This document shows positions 34,820-45,339 of a stretch of 64,000 nucleotides of DNA, one piece after another (positions within the stretch are counted from its first letter, which is position 1; each line of letters begins with the position of its first letter). The translations under genes and the position numbers were made by a program. The notes beneath the pieces were generated by a model. That model was not told the DNA's origin. It searched no databases and saw only the letters and a list, made by a program, of their open reading frames with translations. The stretch covers positions 434,001 through 498,000 of the forward strand of contig JADKBR010000001.1 in assembly GCA_016714975.1 (NCBI GenBank). The letters are read 5' to 3'. Source of the DNA: Candidatus Dechloromonas phosphorivorans. Lineage in GTDB: Bacteria; Pseudomonadota; Gammaproteobacteria; Burkholderiales; Rhodocyclaceae.

Positions 34820-35359
34820 TCAATTCTTGAACGGTAACTTAAACGCGGCCAACAGCGCCTTGGCTTCTGCATCAGTCTTTCCGGTAGTGGTGATACTGAT
34901 ATTCATTCCCCTCAGTGCGTCTATCTTGTCGTACTCGATTTCCGGAAAAATGATCTGCTCCTTGACACCCATGTTGTAGTTGCCCTGGCCATCAAAGCTC
35001 TTGCCCGAAATTCCGCGGAAATCACGCACACGCGGCAAAGCGATGGTAACCAGTCGGTCGAGAAACTCGAACATGCGAGGTCCGCGCAGGGTCACCATGC
35101 ACCCGATCGCATAGCCGTCGCGGATCTTGAATCCGGCGATTGACTTACGCGCCTTGGTGGTCACCGGCTTCTGGCCGGCAATCTTCTGCATGTCGCCGAC
35201 GGCGTTCTCGAGAACCTTTTTGTCTGCCACAGCTTCGCCGACACCCATGTTAAGGGTGATCTTCGTAATCCGCGGCACCTCCATCACGGACTTGTACCCA
35301 AATTGCTTGACCAAGTCACCGACTACGGTATTTTTGTAAAACTGCTGCAAACGCGCCAT
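34820..35359 (-). CDS. rplE: 50S ribosomal protein L5
   Basis: A 179-residue central-protuberance protein binding 5S rRNA and P-site tRNA. Contains MEVPRITKITLNMGVGEAVA, QKPVTTKARKSIAGFKIRDG and MNISITTTGKTDAEAKALLA. Spaced 10 bp from rplX. Confidence 0.98.
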   Translation of the reverse strand: MARLQQFYKNTVVGDLVKQFGYKSVMEVPRITKITLNMGVGEAVADKKVLENAVGDMQKIAGQKPVTTKARKSIAGFKIRDGYAIGCMVTLRGPRMFEFLDRLVTIALPRVRDFRGISGKSFDGQGNYNMGVKEQIIFPEIEYDKIDALRGMNISITTTGKTDAEAKALLAAFKLPFKN

Positions 35360-35369
35360 GTCTATCCCT

Positions 35370-35687
35370 TTATGCGTTCACCGGTTCGCCGCTCGACTTG
35401 AACACGCGAATCTTGCGCCCGTCACCAAGCACCTTGAATCCAACACGGTCGGCCTTCTTGGTGGCACGATTGAACAGCGCAACATTGGAGAGATGAATCG
35501 GCATATCTTTATCGATGATGCCACCAGCCACACCCTTGACCGGGTTCGGCTTAACGTGCTTCTTGGCGCGATTGACGCCTTCGACAATCACGCGCTCTTC
35601 ATCGATGCGGCGCACAACGATACCGCGCTTGCCTTTATCCCTGCCGGTAATTACTACGACCTCGTCGCCCTTGCGAATCTTTTCCAT
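35370..35687 (-). CDS. rplX: 50S ribosomal protein L24
   Basis: A 105-residue assembly-initiator protein. The KOW motif is at the N-terminus (KIRKGDEVVVITGRDKGKRG), followed by VEGVNRAKKHVKPNPVKGVA. Lies 10 bp after rplN. Confidence 0.98.
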   Translation of the reverse strand: MEKIRKGDEVVVITGRDKGKRGIVVRRIDEERVIVEGVNRAKKHVKPNPVKGVAGGIIDKDMPIHLSNVALFNRATKKADRVGFKVLGDGRKIRVFKSSGEPVNA

Positions 35688-35697
35688 AACGCGCCTC

Positions 35698-36066
35698 TTA
35701 CAGAACTTCCGGAGCCAGGGACACGATCTTCATGAAGCGCTCGGTACGCAGTTCGCGGGTTACCGGGCCAAAGATGCGCGTGCCGAGCGGCTCGAGCTTG
35801 TTGTTAAGAAGAACCGCAGCATTGCTGTCGAAGCGAATCAACGACCCGTCGGGACGACGAACACCCTTGGCTGTGCGAACCACCACGGCGTTATAGACAT
35901 CACCTTTCTTTACCCGACCACGCGGCGCCGCATCCTTGATGCTGACCTTGATGATGTCGCCAATGCCCGCATATCGGCGATGGGATCCACCCAGCACTTT
36001 GATACACATTACCGAGCGAGCGCCGGTGTTATCGGCGACGCCCAGAGTTGATTGCATCTGAATCAT
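35698..36066 (-). CDS. rplN: 50S ribosomal protein L14
   Basis: A 122-residue intersubunit-face protein. MIQMQSTLGVADNTGARSVM and GPVTRELRTERFMKIVSLAP are diagnostic. It is the first gene of the spc block and follows a 151-bp leader holding a promoter and hairpins. Confidence 0.98.
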   Translation of the reverse strand: MIQMQSTLGVADNTGARSVMCIKVLGGSHRRYAGIGDIIKVSIKDAAPRGRVKKGDVYNAVVVRTAKGVRRPDGSLIRFDSNAAVLLNNKLEPLGTRIFGPVTRELRTERFMKIVSLAPEVL

Positions 36067-36137
36067 TTAATTTAACTCCAACTTAACCCGCCAAGGCGGT
36101 CAGTCTTGGAACCCGTAAGGGTCGGACACATCAGCAA

Positions 36138-36155
36138 GCCCCATTGAACAGGGGC
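36138..36155 (-). promoter_or_regulatory. Leader hairpin upstream of rplN
   Basis: GCCCC and GGGGC arms around an 8-nt loop lie in the 5' leader of the spc transcript, downstream of its promoter. A second small stem (ACCC-GTAA-GGGT) lies near 36109-36120. They may stabilise the leader or serve in regulation; no protein-binding role can be shown. Confidence 0.45.
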
Positions 36156-36168
36156 CCGACAAACGATG

Positions 36169-36198
36169 ATTATAACAGTCTCATTGCTGAGGGCGCAA
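36169..36198 (-). promoter_or_regulatory. spc operon promoter
   Basis: On the minus strand, -35 TTGCGC (36193-36198) and -10 TATAAT (36169-36174) are separated by 18 nt, about 100 bp upstream of rplN. The place, between rpsQ and rplN, is the classical S10/spc boundary. A GAGGGC-TTGC-GCCCTC hairpin (36190-36205) overlaps the -35 and might end or pause S10 transcription. Confidence 0.75.
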
Positions 36199-36217
36199 GC
36201 CCTCCCGAAGGTTTTCC

Positions 36218-36484
36218 TTATACAAGGATCGCTTTCTGGAGAATGCTCGAGACAGCCCAGGACTTGGTACGGGAAACGGGGCGTGTCTCGACGATCTCGA
36301 CCAAGTCGCCCGCCTTCGCGGAATCGCCGTCGTTGTGCGCGTGGTACTTCTTGGAGCGCACCATCACCTTGCCATACACCGGGTGCTTGACCTTGCGTTC
36401 GACGAGAACGGTTACAGTCTTTTCCATCTTGTCGCTAACCACGCGCCCAATCAGGGTACGCTTGATGCCTTGGCTTTCGGTCAT
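36218..36484 (-). CDS. rpsQ: 30S ribosomal protein S17
   Basis: An 88-residue OB-fold 16S rRNA binder. KRTLIGRVVSDKMEKTVTVL and KYHAHNDGDSAKAGDLVEIV are typical. Overlaps the end of rpmC by 4 bp and is the last gene of the S10 block. Confidence 0.98.
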   Translation of the reverse strand: MTESQGIKRTLIGRVVSDKMEKTVTVLVERKVKHPVYGKVMVRSKKYHAHNDGDSAKAGDLVEIVETRPVSRTKSWAVSSILQKAILV

Positions 36485-36675
36485 TGCTGCACCACCTTCT
36501 CACGGATAAGCGTGCGGACGCGAGCAATATCGCGGCGCACCTTTGATATTTGGCTAAAGTTGGATAGCTGCTGGGTGGCAAGTTGCATGCGCAGGCCAAA
36601 CTGCGCCCGAAGGAGATCCAACAATTCCTTGTTGAGTTCGTCCGCGCTTTTGGTTCTCAGTTCACTAGCTTTCAT
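36481..36675 (-). CDS. rpmC: 50S ribosomal protein L29
   Basis: A 64-residue two-helix protein at the exit tunnel: MKASELRTKSADELNKELLD and the RRDIARVRTLIREK motif. It lies 2 bp from rplP and overlaps rpsQ by 4 bp. Confidence 0.97.
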   Translation of the reverse strand: MKASELRTKSADELNKELLDLLRAQFGLRMQLATQQLSNFSQISKVRRDIARVRTLIREKVVQQ

Positions 36676-36677
36676 GA

Positions 36678-37091
36678 TTACCCCAGATGACGAGCAACGA
36701 AAGTCGTCGGAATTGGCAGCTTGGCAGCGGCAAGAGCAAACGCCTCACGAGCCAGCATCTCATTCACGCCGTCCATTTCATATAAGACTTTGCCCGGCTG
36801 GATCTCGGCAACCCAGTATTCCGGATTGCCTTTGCCGTTACCCATTCGGACTTCTGCCGGCTTCTTGGAAACCGGCTTGTCCGGGAAGATACGGATCCAG
36901 ATACGGCCACCGCGCTTGATGTGGCGTGTCATGGCACGACGAGCCGCCTCAATTTGGCGCGCCGTCAGACGGCCGCGACCAATGGCCTTGAGGCCCCACT
37001 CGCCGAACGACACCTTGGTACCGCGGGTAGCAAGGCCTTCGTTGCGGCCCTTATGCTCCTTGCGAAACTTGCGACGATTAGGTTGCAACAT
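36678..37091 (-). CDS. rplP: 50S ribosomal protein L16
   Basis: A 137-residue A-site-proximal protein. Starts MLQPNRRKFRKEHKGRNEGL at 37091, one base after the rpsC stop, with AGGTG inside the end of rpsC as ribosome site. KRGGRIWIRIFPDKPVSKKP and VRMGNGKGNPEYWVAEIQPG confirm it. A start 3 codons upstream is possible but would overlap rpsC. Confidence 0.97.
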   Translation of the reverse strand: MLQPNRRKFRKEHKGRNEGLATRGTKVSFGEWGLKAIGRGRLTARQIEAARRAMTRHIKRGGRIWIRIFPDKPVSKKPAEVRMGNGKGNPEYWVAEIQPGKVLYEMDGVNEMLAREAFALAAAKLPIPTTFVARHLG

Positions 37092-37092
37092 C

Positions 37093-37890
37093 TCAGACAC
37101 CTGCCTTTCTTACACGCGTAGCCGGGCCCTTGGTGTCGCCTTCAGCCCCATCAGCCTTCTTGACTGTACGGGTACGTGGCTTGTCACCCTCCGGTTTGCC
37201 GGGTGCGCGACGCGGACGGCGGTCGTCGGCGGCTAGCTCGACGACTTCCGGCTGCTCATTGCGATCAAGAAAATCGCCCTTGTAAACCCAAACCTTGATG
37301 CCGATGATGCCATAGGTCGTCAGGGCCTGCGAGCTTGCAAAATCGATGTCAGCGCGGAGAGTATGCAGGGGCACGCGGCCTTCCCGGTACCATTCGCTAC
37401 GGGCAATTTCCGCACCATTCAGGCGACCAGCACTCATTACTTTGATGCCCTGGGCACCGAGTCGCATCGCGTTCTGCATCGCGCGCTTCATGGCCCTCCG
37501 GAACATGATGCGTTTCTCAAGCTGCTGGGCAATTGAGTCGGCAATCAACTTGGCATCGATTTCAGGTTTGCGGATTTCCTCAATCGAAACATGGACGGGT
37601 ACGCCCATGATGCGCTGTAGGTCAGTCCGCAACTGCTCGATATCCTCACCCTTTTTGCCGATTACCACACCAGGACGTGCGGAATAAACGGTAATGCGGG
37701 CATTTTTAGCTGGCCGCTCAATGAGCACGCGACCAACGGAAGCATGTGCCAACTTTCGCTTCAGATATTCACGCGCCTTGATATCTTCGTTAAGCATTCC
37801 GGGGAAGCTTTTGCTGTTGGCGTACCAGCGCGAACTCCAGTTCTTCGTGGCAACCAGGCGGAAGCCAGTCGGATGAATTTTCTGTCCCAT
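37093..37890 (-). CDS. rpsC: 30S ribosomal protein S3
   Basis: A 265-residue mRNA-entry protein with KH domain (VVIGKKGEDIEQLRTDLQRI) and C-terminal S3 domain (EWYREGRVPLHTLRADIDFA). It is about 30 residues longer than E. coli S3 because of a charged, basic C-terminal tail rich in Arg, Pro and Lys, which is common in betaproteobacteria. Confidence 0.98.
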   Translation of the reverse strand: MGQKIHPTGFRLVATKNWSSRWYANSKSFPGMLNEDIKAREYLKRKLAHASVGRVLIERPAKNARITVYSARPGVVIGKKGEDIEQLRTDLQRIMGVPVHVSIEEIRKPEIDAKLIADSIAQQLEKRIMFRRAMKRAMQNAMRLGAQGIKVMSAGRLNGAEIARSEWYREGRVPLHTLRADIDFASSQALTTYGIIGIKVWVYKGDFLDRNEQPEVVELAADDRRPRRAPGKPEGDKPRTRTVKKADGAEGDTKGPATRVRKAGV

Positions 37891-37899
37891 GACTCTTCC

Positions 37900-38229
37900 T
37901 CAGTTACCGACGGTCAGATAAATGTGGCACGTCGATTTCACTATCCGATTTCCCCGACCTTTGGCGCGTGCTCTGAACCGCTTGAGCACCGTGCCTTGTT
38001 CAACATAGATGGTCTTGACCTGCAGTTCGTCGATATCGGCGCCGTCATTGTGCTCGGCATTGGCTATGGCAGACTCCAATACCTTCTTGACGATAGCGGC
38101 ACCTTTTTTCGGGCTGAAAGCCAAGATATTGAGAGCCTGGCCAACCGGCTTGCCACGCACGAGATCAGCTACAAGGCGACCTTTTTGCTCAGAGAGGCGT
38201 ACGCCCCGCAGACTTGCACGAGTTTCCAT
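37900..38229 (-). CDS. rplV: 50S ribosomal protein L22
   Basis: A 109-residue protein whose hairpin lines the exit tunnel. SEQKGRLVADLVRGKPVGQA and the tunnel hairpin near RFRARAKGRGNRIVKSTCHI look intact, without the deletions linked to macrolide resistance elsewhere. Confidence 0.98.
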   Translation of the reverse strand: METRASLRGVRLSEQKGRLVADLVRGKPVGQALNILAFSPKKGAAIVKKVLESAIANAEHNDGADIDELQVKTIYVEQGTVLKRFRARAKGRGNRIVKSTCHIYLTVGN

Positions 38230-38238
38230 GTCAGATCC

Positions 38239-38514
38239 TTACTTCTTGGCTTTCTTGCCAGCGGTGTGACCCTTGAACGTCCGGGTCAGCGAGAACTCGC
38301 CGAGCTTGTGACCGACCATATTTTCGGTAACAAAGACCGGAATATGCTGCTTGCCATTGTGGACCGCGATCGTCAGACCGATGAACTCGGGGAGGATCGT
38401 CGAACGACGTGACCAGGTCTTTATCGGGCGCTTGTCGCTGGTTGCGCGCACTGCTTCGACCTTGTCGATCAGGCACGCATCAACAAACGGACCCTTCTTT
38501 AGAGAACGTCCCAT
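38239..38514 (-). CDS. rpsS: 30S ribosomal protein S19
   Basis: A 91-residue head protein. MGRSLKKGPFVDACLIDKVE and GHKLGEFSLTRTFKGHTAGK are diagnostic. It is 10 bp after rplB and 9 bp before rplV. Confidence 0.98.
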   Translation of the reverse strand: MGRSLKKGPFVDACLIDKVEAVRATSDKRPIKTWSRRSTILPEFIGLTIAVHNGKQHIPVFVTENMVGHKLGEFSLTRTFKGHTAGKKAKK

Positions 38515-38524
38515 TTCCTACCCC

Positions 38525-39352
38525 TTAACGCTTGTTGCGGCGCTGAACGATCATGCTGTTCGTGCGCTTGTTGCTGCGGGTACGGTAACCCTTGGCGGGT
38601 TGACCCCACGGACTCACCGGAACTCGACCTTCGCCGGTGCGCCCCTCGCCACCACCATGCGGGTGGTCGATCGGGTTCATGACAACACCGCGCACAGTCG
38701 GGCGAATACCACGCCAACGCTGAGCACCGGCCTTGCCTATCTTGCGCAGGATGTTTTCCTCATTGCCAACTTCACCGACCGTCGCGCGGCATTCAACATG
38801 CACACGACGCACCTCACCGGAACGAAGACGAATCTGCGAGTAAGCACCTTCACGAGCCAGTAATTGTGCCGAGGTACCGGCGGACCGGGCCAGCTGCGCG
38901 CCCTTTCCTGGCATCATCTCGACACAGCAGATGGTCGTACCGACAGGAATGTTGCGGATCGGCAGCGCGTTACCTGACTTGATCGGCGCCTCGGCTCCAT
39001 TCATGACCTGCTGCCCAACGGCCATGCCTTTGTTGGCAAGAATATAGCGACGCTCACCATCCGCGTAACACACCAGAGCAATATTTGCGGTCCGGTTCGG
39101 GTCGTATTCAAGACGCTCGACCGTGCCCAGAATGCCATCCTTGGCGCGCTTGAAATCGATGACACGATAGGCCTGTTTGTGACCGCCGCCCTGATGGCGA
39201 ACAGTAATGCGACCATTGTTGTTGCGGCCGGCGCTCTTGGACTGGGATTCCAGAAGGCCGGCAAACGGCTTGCCCTTGTGCAAATGAGCATTGACCAACT
39301 GGACGACGGCGCGACGACCAGGGGAAGTCGGCTTGACCTTGACGAGAGGCAT
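38525..39352 (-). CDS. rplB: 50S ribosomal protein L2
   Basis: A 275-residue protein needed for subunit joining and the peptidyl transferase centre. GGGHKQAYRVIDFKRAKDGI and the C-terminal VRGVVMNPIDHPHGGGEGRT, with the essential histidine, are present. The start overlaps the rplW stop by one base. Confidence 0.98.
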   Translation of the reverse strand: MPLVKVKPTSPGRRAVVQLVNAHLHKGKPFAGLLESQSKSAGRNNNGRITVRHQGGGHKQAYRVIDFKRAKDGILGTVERLEYDPNRTANIALVCYADGERRYILANKGMAVGQQVMNGAEAPIKSGNALPIRNIPVGTTICCVEMMPGKGAQLARSAGTSAQLLAREGAYSQIRLRSGEVRRVHVECRATVGEVGNEENILRKIGKAGAQRWRGIRPTVRGVVMNPIDHPHGGGEGRTGEGRVPVSPWGQPAKGYRTRSNKRTNSMIVQRRNKR

Positions 39353-39654
39353 CAGACAGTCCCTCCTTCAACGAAATTTATTTCCTGGCCCGGCTTGAGG
39401 CTCACAAAAGCCTTCTTCCAGCCCTTGCGGCGGCCAACCGACCCTTTGAACCGCTTGACCTTGCCCTTGACGTTGGCGACCTGGACAGTCTCAACCTGAA
39501 CCTTGAACAGCAGTTCGACTGCCGCCTTGATTTCGGGCTTGGTTGCATCAGAAGCAACGCGGAAGATGACCTGCTCGTTCTTGTCGGCAACGTAGGTGGC
39601 TTTCTCGGAGATTTGCGGTGCCAACAGCACCTGCATCAGACGCTCTTGATTCAT
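39352..39654 (-). CDS. rplW: 50S ribosomal protein L23
   Basis: A 100-residue exit-site protein that docks trigger factor and SRP. The start MNQERLMQVLLAPQISEKAT at 39654 overlaps the rplD stop by 4 bp; two upstream in-frame codons are ignored. VETVQVANVKGKVKRFKGSV is the family motif. Confidence 0.96.
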   Translation of the reverse strand: MNQERLMQVLLAPQISEKATYVADKNEQVIFRVASDATKPEIKAAVELLFKVQVETVQVANVKGKVKRFKGSVGRRKGWKKAFVSLKPGQEINFVEGGTV

Positions 39655-40274
39655 CCCCACATCTCCTCGAACTTGGCCACGGCGTTCTTGGTGACCAGCA
39701 CCTTGGCAAAGCGGACCAGCGACAGCGGGTCAGCTTCCTGTGCTTCAAGTACCAGCACGTTGGGCAGATTGCGCGAAGAGAGATAGAGATTCTCATCCAT
39801 CGCGTCCGTAATAACCAGAAGATTGCCCTCCAGACCCATGCCCTTCAACTTCTCGGCAAAGAGCTTGGTCTTCGGCGCATCGATGGACAAGCCATCGATT
39901 ACCACCAGGCGATCCTGACGGGCCAGCTCGGAGAGAATCGCCGCCATAGCAGCGCGAAACATCTTCCGGTTAACCTTCTGGCTGAAATTGTCCTCAGGAG
40001 AGTTCGGAAAAATCCGCCCGCCCCCGCGCCACAACGGGCTGCCATTGCTGCCGGCGCGGGCGCGGCCGGTACCCTTCTGGCGCCACGGCTTGGACGTCGT
40101 ATGACGAACTTCGGAGCGATCCTTCTGCTGACGATCACCTGAGCGGGCGTTGGCTTGATAGGCCACGACGACCTGGTGCACAAGCGCTTCATTGAAGTCG
40201 CGGCCAAAAAGGAGATCCGAAGCTTGCAGCTTCGTGGCTTCCTGACCCTGCTCGTTGATTACCTTGAGTTCCAT
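39651..40274 (-). CDS. rplD: 50S ribosomal protein L4
   Basis: A 207-residue protein; in enterobacteria it also represses the S10 operon. The tunnel loop region (KPWRQKGTGRARAGSNGSPL) appears normal. Spaced 9 bp from rplC and overlapping rplW by 4 bp. Confidence 0.98.
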   Translation of the reverse strand: MELKVINEQGQEATKLQASDLLFGRDFNEALVHQVVVAYQANARSGDRQQKDRSEVRHTTSKPWRQKGTGRARAGSNGSPLWRGGGRIFPNSPEDNFSQKVNRKMFRAAMAAILSELARQDRLVVIDGLSIDAPKTKLFAEKLKGMGLEGNLLVITDAMDENLYLSSRNLPNVLVLEAQEADPLSLVRFAKVLVTKNAVAKFEEMWG

Positions 40275-40283
40275 GTCGCCCCC

Positions 40284-40922
40284 TTAAGCCTTGACTGCCG
40301 GACGCACGACAACATCAGCACCCTTGGCACCCGGAACGGCGCCCCGCACCAGAAGCAACTGACGCTCGACATCCACGCGCACGACCACCAAACTCTGCAT
40401 CGTGGACTGGACGTCACCCATGTGGCCCGCCATCTTCTTGCCGGGAAAGACACGGCCTGGATCTTGTGCCTGGCCGATGGATCCCGCTGAATTGTGCGAC
40501 ACCGAATTGCCGTGGGAAGCCCGATTCGAGCTGAAGTTATAGCGCTTGATGGCTCCCTGGAAACCCTTGCCGACCGAGGTTCCGCTCACGTCGACCCTTT
40601 GCCCTTCGGCAAAAATCGTCACAGCAACCTTATCACCGGGCCTGAATTCAGCCAAACGCTCAGCATCGACAAGAAATTCCTTCAGCACATGCCCAGCTTC
40701 CACGCCCGCCTTGGCCAGATGACCAGCCAGGGGCTTGGAAACGCGTGAGGCACGGCGCGTGCCGAAAGCGACCTGGATGGCTGCGTAGCCATCGATCTCC
40801 GGCGTTTTTACTTGGGTCACTCGGTTGTTGGACACGTCAAGCACAGTTACCGGAATGGAGGCTCCATCCTCGGCAAAAATGCGAGTCATGCCAACCTTGC
40901 GACCAACAAGGCCTAGACTCAT
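40284..40922 (-). CDS. rplC: 50S ribosomal protein L3
   Basis: A 212-residue early assembly protein at the peptidyl transferase centre. The start MSLGLVGRKVGMTRIFAEDG (40922) has GAGGAGAA upstream, better than a codon five residues earlier. The central loop GSIGQAQDPGRVFPGKKMAG is intact. A promoter lies upstream, between rpsJ and this gene. Confidence 0.97.
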   Translation of the reverse strand: MSLGLVGRKVGMTRIFAEDGASIPVTVLDVSNNRVTQVKTPEIDGYAAIQVAFGTRRASRVSKPLAGHLAKAGVEAGHVLKEFLVDAERLAEFRPGDKVAVTIFAEGQRVDVSGTSVGKGFQGAIKRYNFSSNRASHGNSVSHNSAGSIGQAQDPGRVFPGKKMAGHMGDVQSTMQSLVVVRVDVERQLLLVRGAVPGAKGADVVVRPAVKA

Positions 40923-41011
40923 GGTTATTCTCCTCATCGCCAGCTACGATTGGCCGGTCGATGTAAAACAACATTTAGGCAGCCAGAGTCAGCCACCCCC
41001 GAAAACGAATA

Positions 41012-41041
41012 ATTATATCCGCAAAGTTAGACTTACTGCAA
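41012..41041 (-). promoter_or_regulatory. Promoter between rpsJ and rplC
   Basis: Minus strand -35 TTGCAG (41036-41041, spanning the rpsJ stop codon) and -10 TATAAT (41012-41017) with an 18-nt spacer, about 90 bp upstream of rplC. It would give rplC and the rest of the S10 block a start of its own, apart from the str/tuf/rpsJ transcript. The 90-nt leader could host S10-type regulation. Confidence 0.65.
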
Positions 41042-41344
41042 CTTGATCTCGACGTCCACGCCTGCAGGGAGGTCAAGTTTCATCAGTGCATCAACCGTCT
41101 TGTCGGTTGGATCGATGATATCCATCAAACGCAAGTGCGTACGAATTTCCAGTTGATCACGGGAACTCTTGTTCACGTGCGGCGAGCGCAGAATGTCAAA
41201 GCGCTCCTTGCGCGTCGGCATCGGCACTGGCCCACGCACGACCGCACCAGTACGTTTTGCGGTCTCAACAATCTCTTGAGCCGACTGATCGATCAGACGA
41301 TAGTCGAAGGCCTTAAGACGGATGCGGATTTTTTGACTTTGCAT
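41033..41344 (-). CDS. rpsJ: 30S ribosomal protein S10
   Basis: A 103-residue head protein that is also the NusE antitermination factor. MQSQKIRIRLKAFDYRLIDQ and VRGPVPMPTRKERFDILRSP identify it. It lies 62 bp after tuf and 110 bp before rplC. Confidence 0.98.
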   Translation of the reverse strand: MQSQKIRIRLKAFDYRLIDQSAQEIVETAKRTGAVVRGPVPMPTRKERFDILRSPHVNKSSRDQLEIRTHLRLMDIIDPTDKTVDALMKLDLPAGVDVEIKLQ

Positions 41345-41406
41345 TTTTCTCTTTCAAAGAGCGATCGGGCGGAAGCAACTTCCATCCGGGTTTTGAGAAT
41401 GTACAG

Positions 41407-42597
41407 TTACGCGATAATTTTGGCGACGACGCCGGCGCCGACGGTACGGCCGCCTTCGCGGATGGCAAAGCGCAGGCCTTCCTCCATGGCGATCGGGTTG
41501 ATCAGCTTGATGGTCATGGCGATGTTGTCGCCCGGCATCACCATCTCGACACCTTCCGGCAGGTCGATGGAACCGGTCACGTCGGTCGTGCGGAAGTAGA
41601 ACTGCGGGCGGTAGCCATTGAAGAACGGGGTGTGACGGCCGCCCTCATCCTTGGACAGGATGTAGACTTCGGAGGTGAAATGGGTGTGCGGCTTGACGGA
41701 ACCCGGCTTGCACAGCACCTGGCCACGCTCGACGTCTTCACGCTTGGTGCCACGCAGCAGAACGCCAACGTTGTCACCCGCCTGACCTTGATCAAGCAGT
41801 TTGCGGAACATTTCAACACCGGTGCAGACGGTCTTGAGGGTGGGGCGGATGCCGACGATTTCGAGGTCTCCGCCAACCTTGACGATGCCACGCTCGACAC
41901 GCCCGGTGACGACGGTGCCGCGACCGGAGATGGAAAATACGTCTTCAACCGGCATCAGGAAGGGCAGGTCGACAGCGCGTTCCGGGGTCGGAATGTAGGC
42001 ATCAAGGGCGTCAGCCAGGCGGAAGATGGAGGGTTCGCCTATTTCGGATTGGTCGCCTTCGAGGGCCTTCAGGGCCGAGCCCTGGATGATCGGGGTGTCG
42101 TCGCCCGGGAAGTCGTACTTGGAGAGCAGTTCGCGCAGTTCCATTTCGACGAGTTCGAGCAACTCGGCGTCGTCAACCATGTCGCACTTGTTCATGTAGA
42201 CGAGGACGTAGGGGACGCCAACCTGACGGGCAAGCAGGATGTGCTCGCGGGTCTGCGGCATCGGGCCGTCAGCAGCGGAGCAGACGAGAATGGCGCCGTC
42301 CATCTGCGCCGCACCGGTAATCATGTTCTTGATGTAGTCGGCGTGCCCCGGGCAGTCAACGTGCGCGTAGTGACGGTTGGCGGTCTCGTATTCGACGTGG
42401 GCGGTGTTGATCGTGATGCCGCGCGCCTTCTCTTCCGGCGCCGCATCAATCTCGGCATATTTCTTGGCCACACCACCAAACTTTGCCGACAGCACCGTGG
42501 TGATCGCCGCCGTCAGCGTGGTCTTGCCATGGTCAACGTGACCAATCGTGCCCACATTCACGTGCGGCTTCGTACGCTCAAATTTTGACTTGGCCAT
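41407..42597 (-). CDS. tuf: Elongation factor Tu, copy 1 (str operon)
   Basis: A 396-residue GTPase delivering aminoacyl-tRNA to the ribosome. G1 GHVDHGKTTLTAAI, G3 DCPGHADYIKNM and G4 NKCDMVD are intact. The protein is identical to copy 2 (58018-59208); the two genes differ at only three third-codon positions that I found (41644, 41665, 41680). It follows fusA by 22 bp. Confidence 0.98.
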   Translation of the reverse strand: MAKSKFERTKPHVNVGTIGHVDHGKTTLTAAITTVLSAKFGGVAKKYAEIDAAPEEKARGITINTAHVEYETANRHYAHVDCPGHADYIKNMITGAAQMDGAILVCSAADGPMPQTREHILLARQVGVPYVLVYMNKCDMVDDAELLELVEMELRELLSKYDFPGDDTPIIQGSALKALEGDQSEIGEPSIFRLADALDAYIPTPERAVDLPFLMPVEDVFSISGRGTVVTGRVERGIVKVGGDLEIVGIRPTLKTVCTGVEMFRKLLDQGQAGDNVGVLLRGTKREDVERGQVLCKPGSVKPHTHFTSEVYILSKDEGGRHTPFFNGYRPQFYFRTTDVTGSIDLPEGVEMVMPGDNIAMTIKLINPIAMEEGLRFAIREGGRTVGAGVVAKIIA

Positions 42598-42619
42598 GAT
42601 GCATTTTCTCCAGTAACAG

Positions 42620-44713
<2,094 letters not shown>

Positions 44714-44761
44714 GTAGGTACCTTCGATAAATCGCGTGTTGGTTCTGGCGCCTTCTGGGCG

Positions 44762-45232
44762 TTAGAAGCGGAAGTGGGAGAAAGCCTTGTTAGCCTCAGC
44801 CATACGGTGCACCTCATCACGCTTTTTGACCGCACCACCGCGGCTCTCGGCCGCTTCCATCATCTCTGCAGCAAGACGCTGCCCCATCGATTTCTCGGAT
44901 CGCTTACGGGCGGACTCTCGCAACCAGCGCATGGCAAGCGCTGCGCGACGCGCCGGGCGCACTTCAACCGGAACCTGATAGTTGGCACCGCCCACACGAC
45001 GCGACTTGACCTCAACCATTGGTTTCACGTTGCCGACGGCCGAAAGGAAGACCTCCAGCGGGTCTTTGCCACCCTTGGCGGAAATGATGTCAAACGCACC
45101 GTAAACGATACGCTCGGCGACGGATTTCTTGCCGCTCTGCATGATGGCATTGATAAACTTGGAGACTTCGACATTGCCGAACTTGGGATCCGGCAGGATG
45201 TCGCGCTTGGGTACCTCACGACGACGGGGCAT
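44762..45232 (-). CDS. rpsG: 30S ribosomal protein S7
   Basis: A 156-residue 16S rRNA head organiser and, in enterobacteria, str-operon repressor. MPRRREVPKRDILPDPKFGN and RVGGANYQVPVEVRPARRAA are diagnostic. Lies 107 bp after rpsL, with no obvious element in that gap. Confidence 0.98.
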   Translation of the reverse strand: MPRRREVPKRDILPDPKFGNVEVSKFINAIMQSGKKSVAERIVYGAFDIISAKGGKDPLEVFLSAVGNVKPMVEVKSRRVGGANYQVPVEVRPARRAALAMRWLRESARKRSEKSMGQRLAAEMMEAAESRGGAVKKRDEVHRMAEANKAFSHFRF

Positions 45233-45339
45233 ACTTACCTCACTTGATCACTATTCAGTTGAAAAGCCGGGAAAGGGCAATGCCCACCCGGCCCTCACGG
45301 CCACCCAAACGAGCAGCCACTTACTCAAGCCACTAAGAA

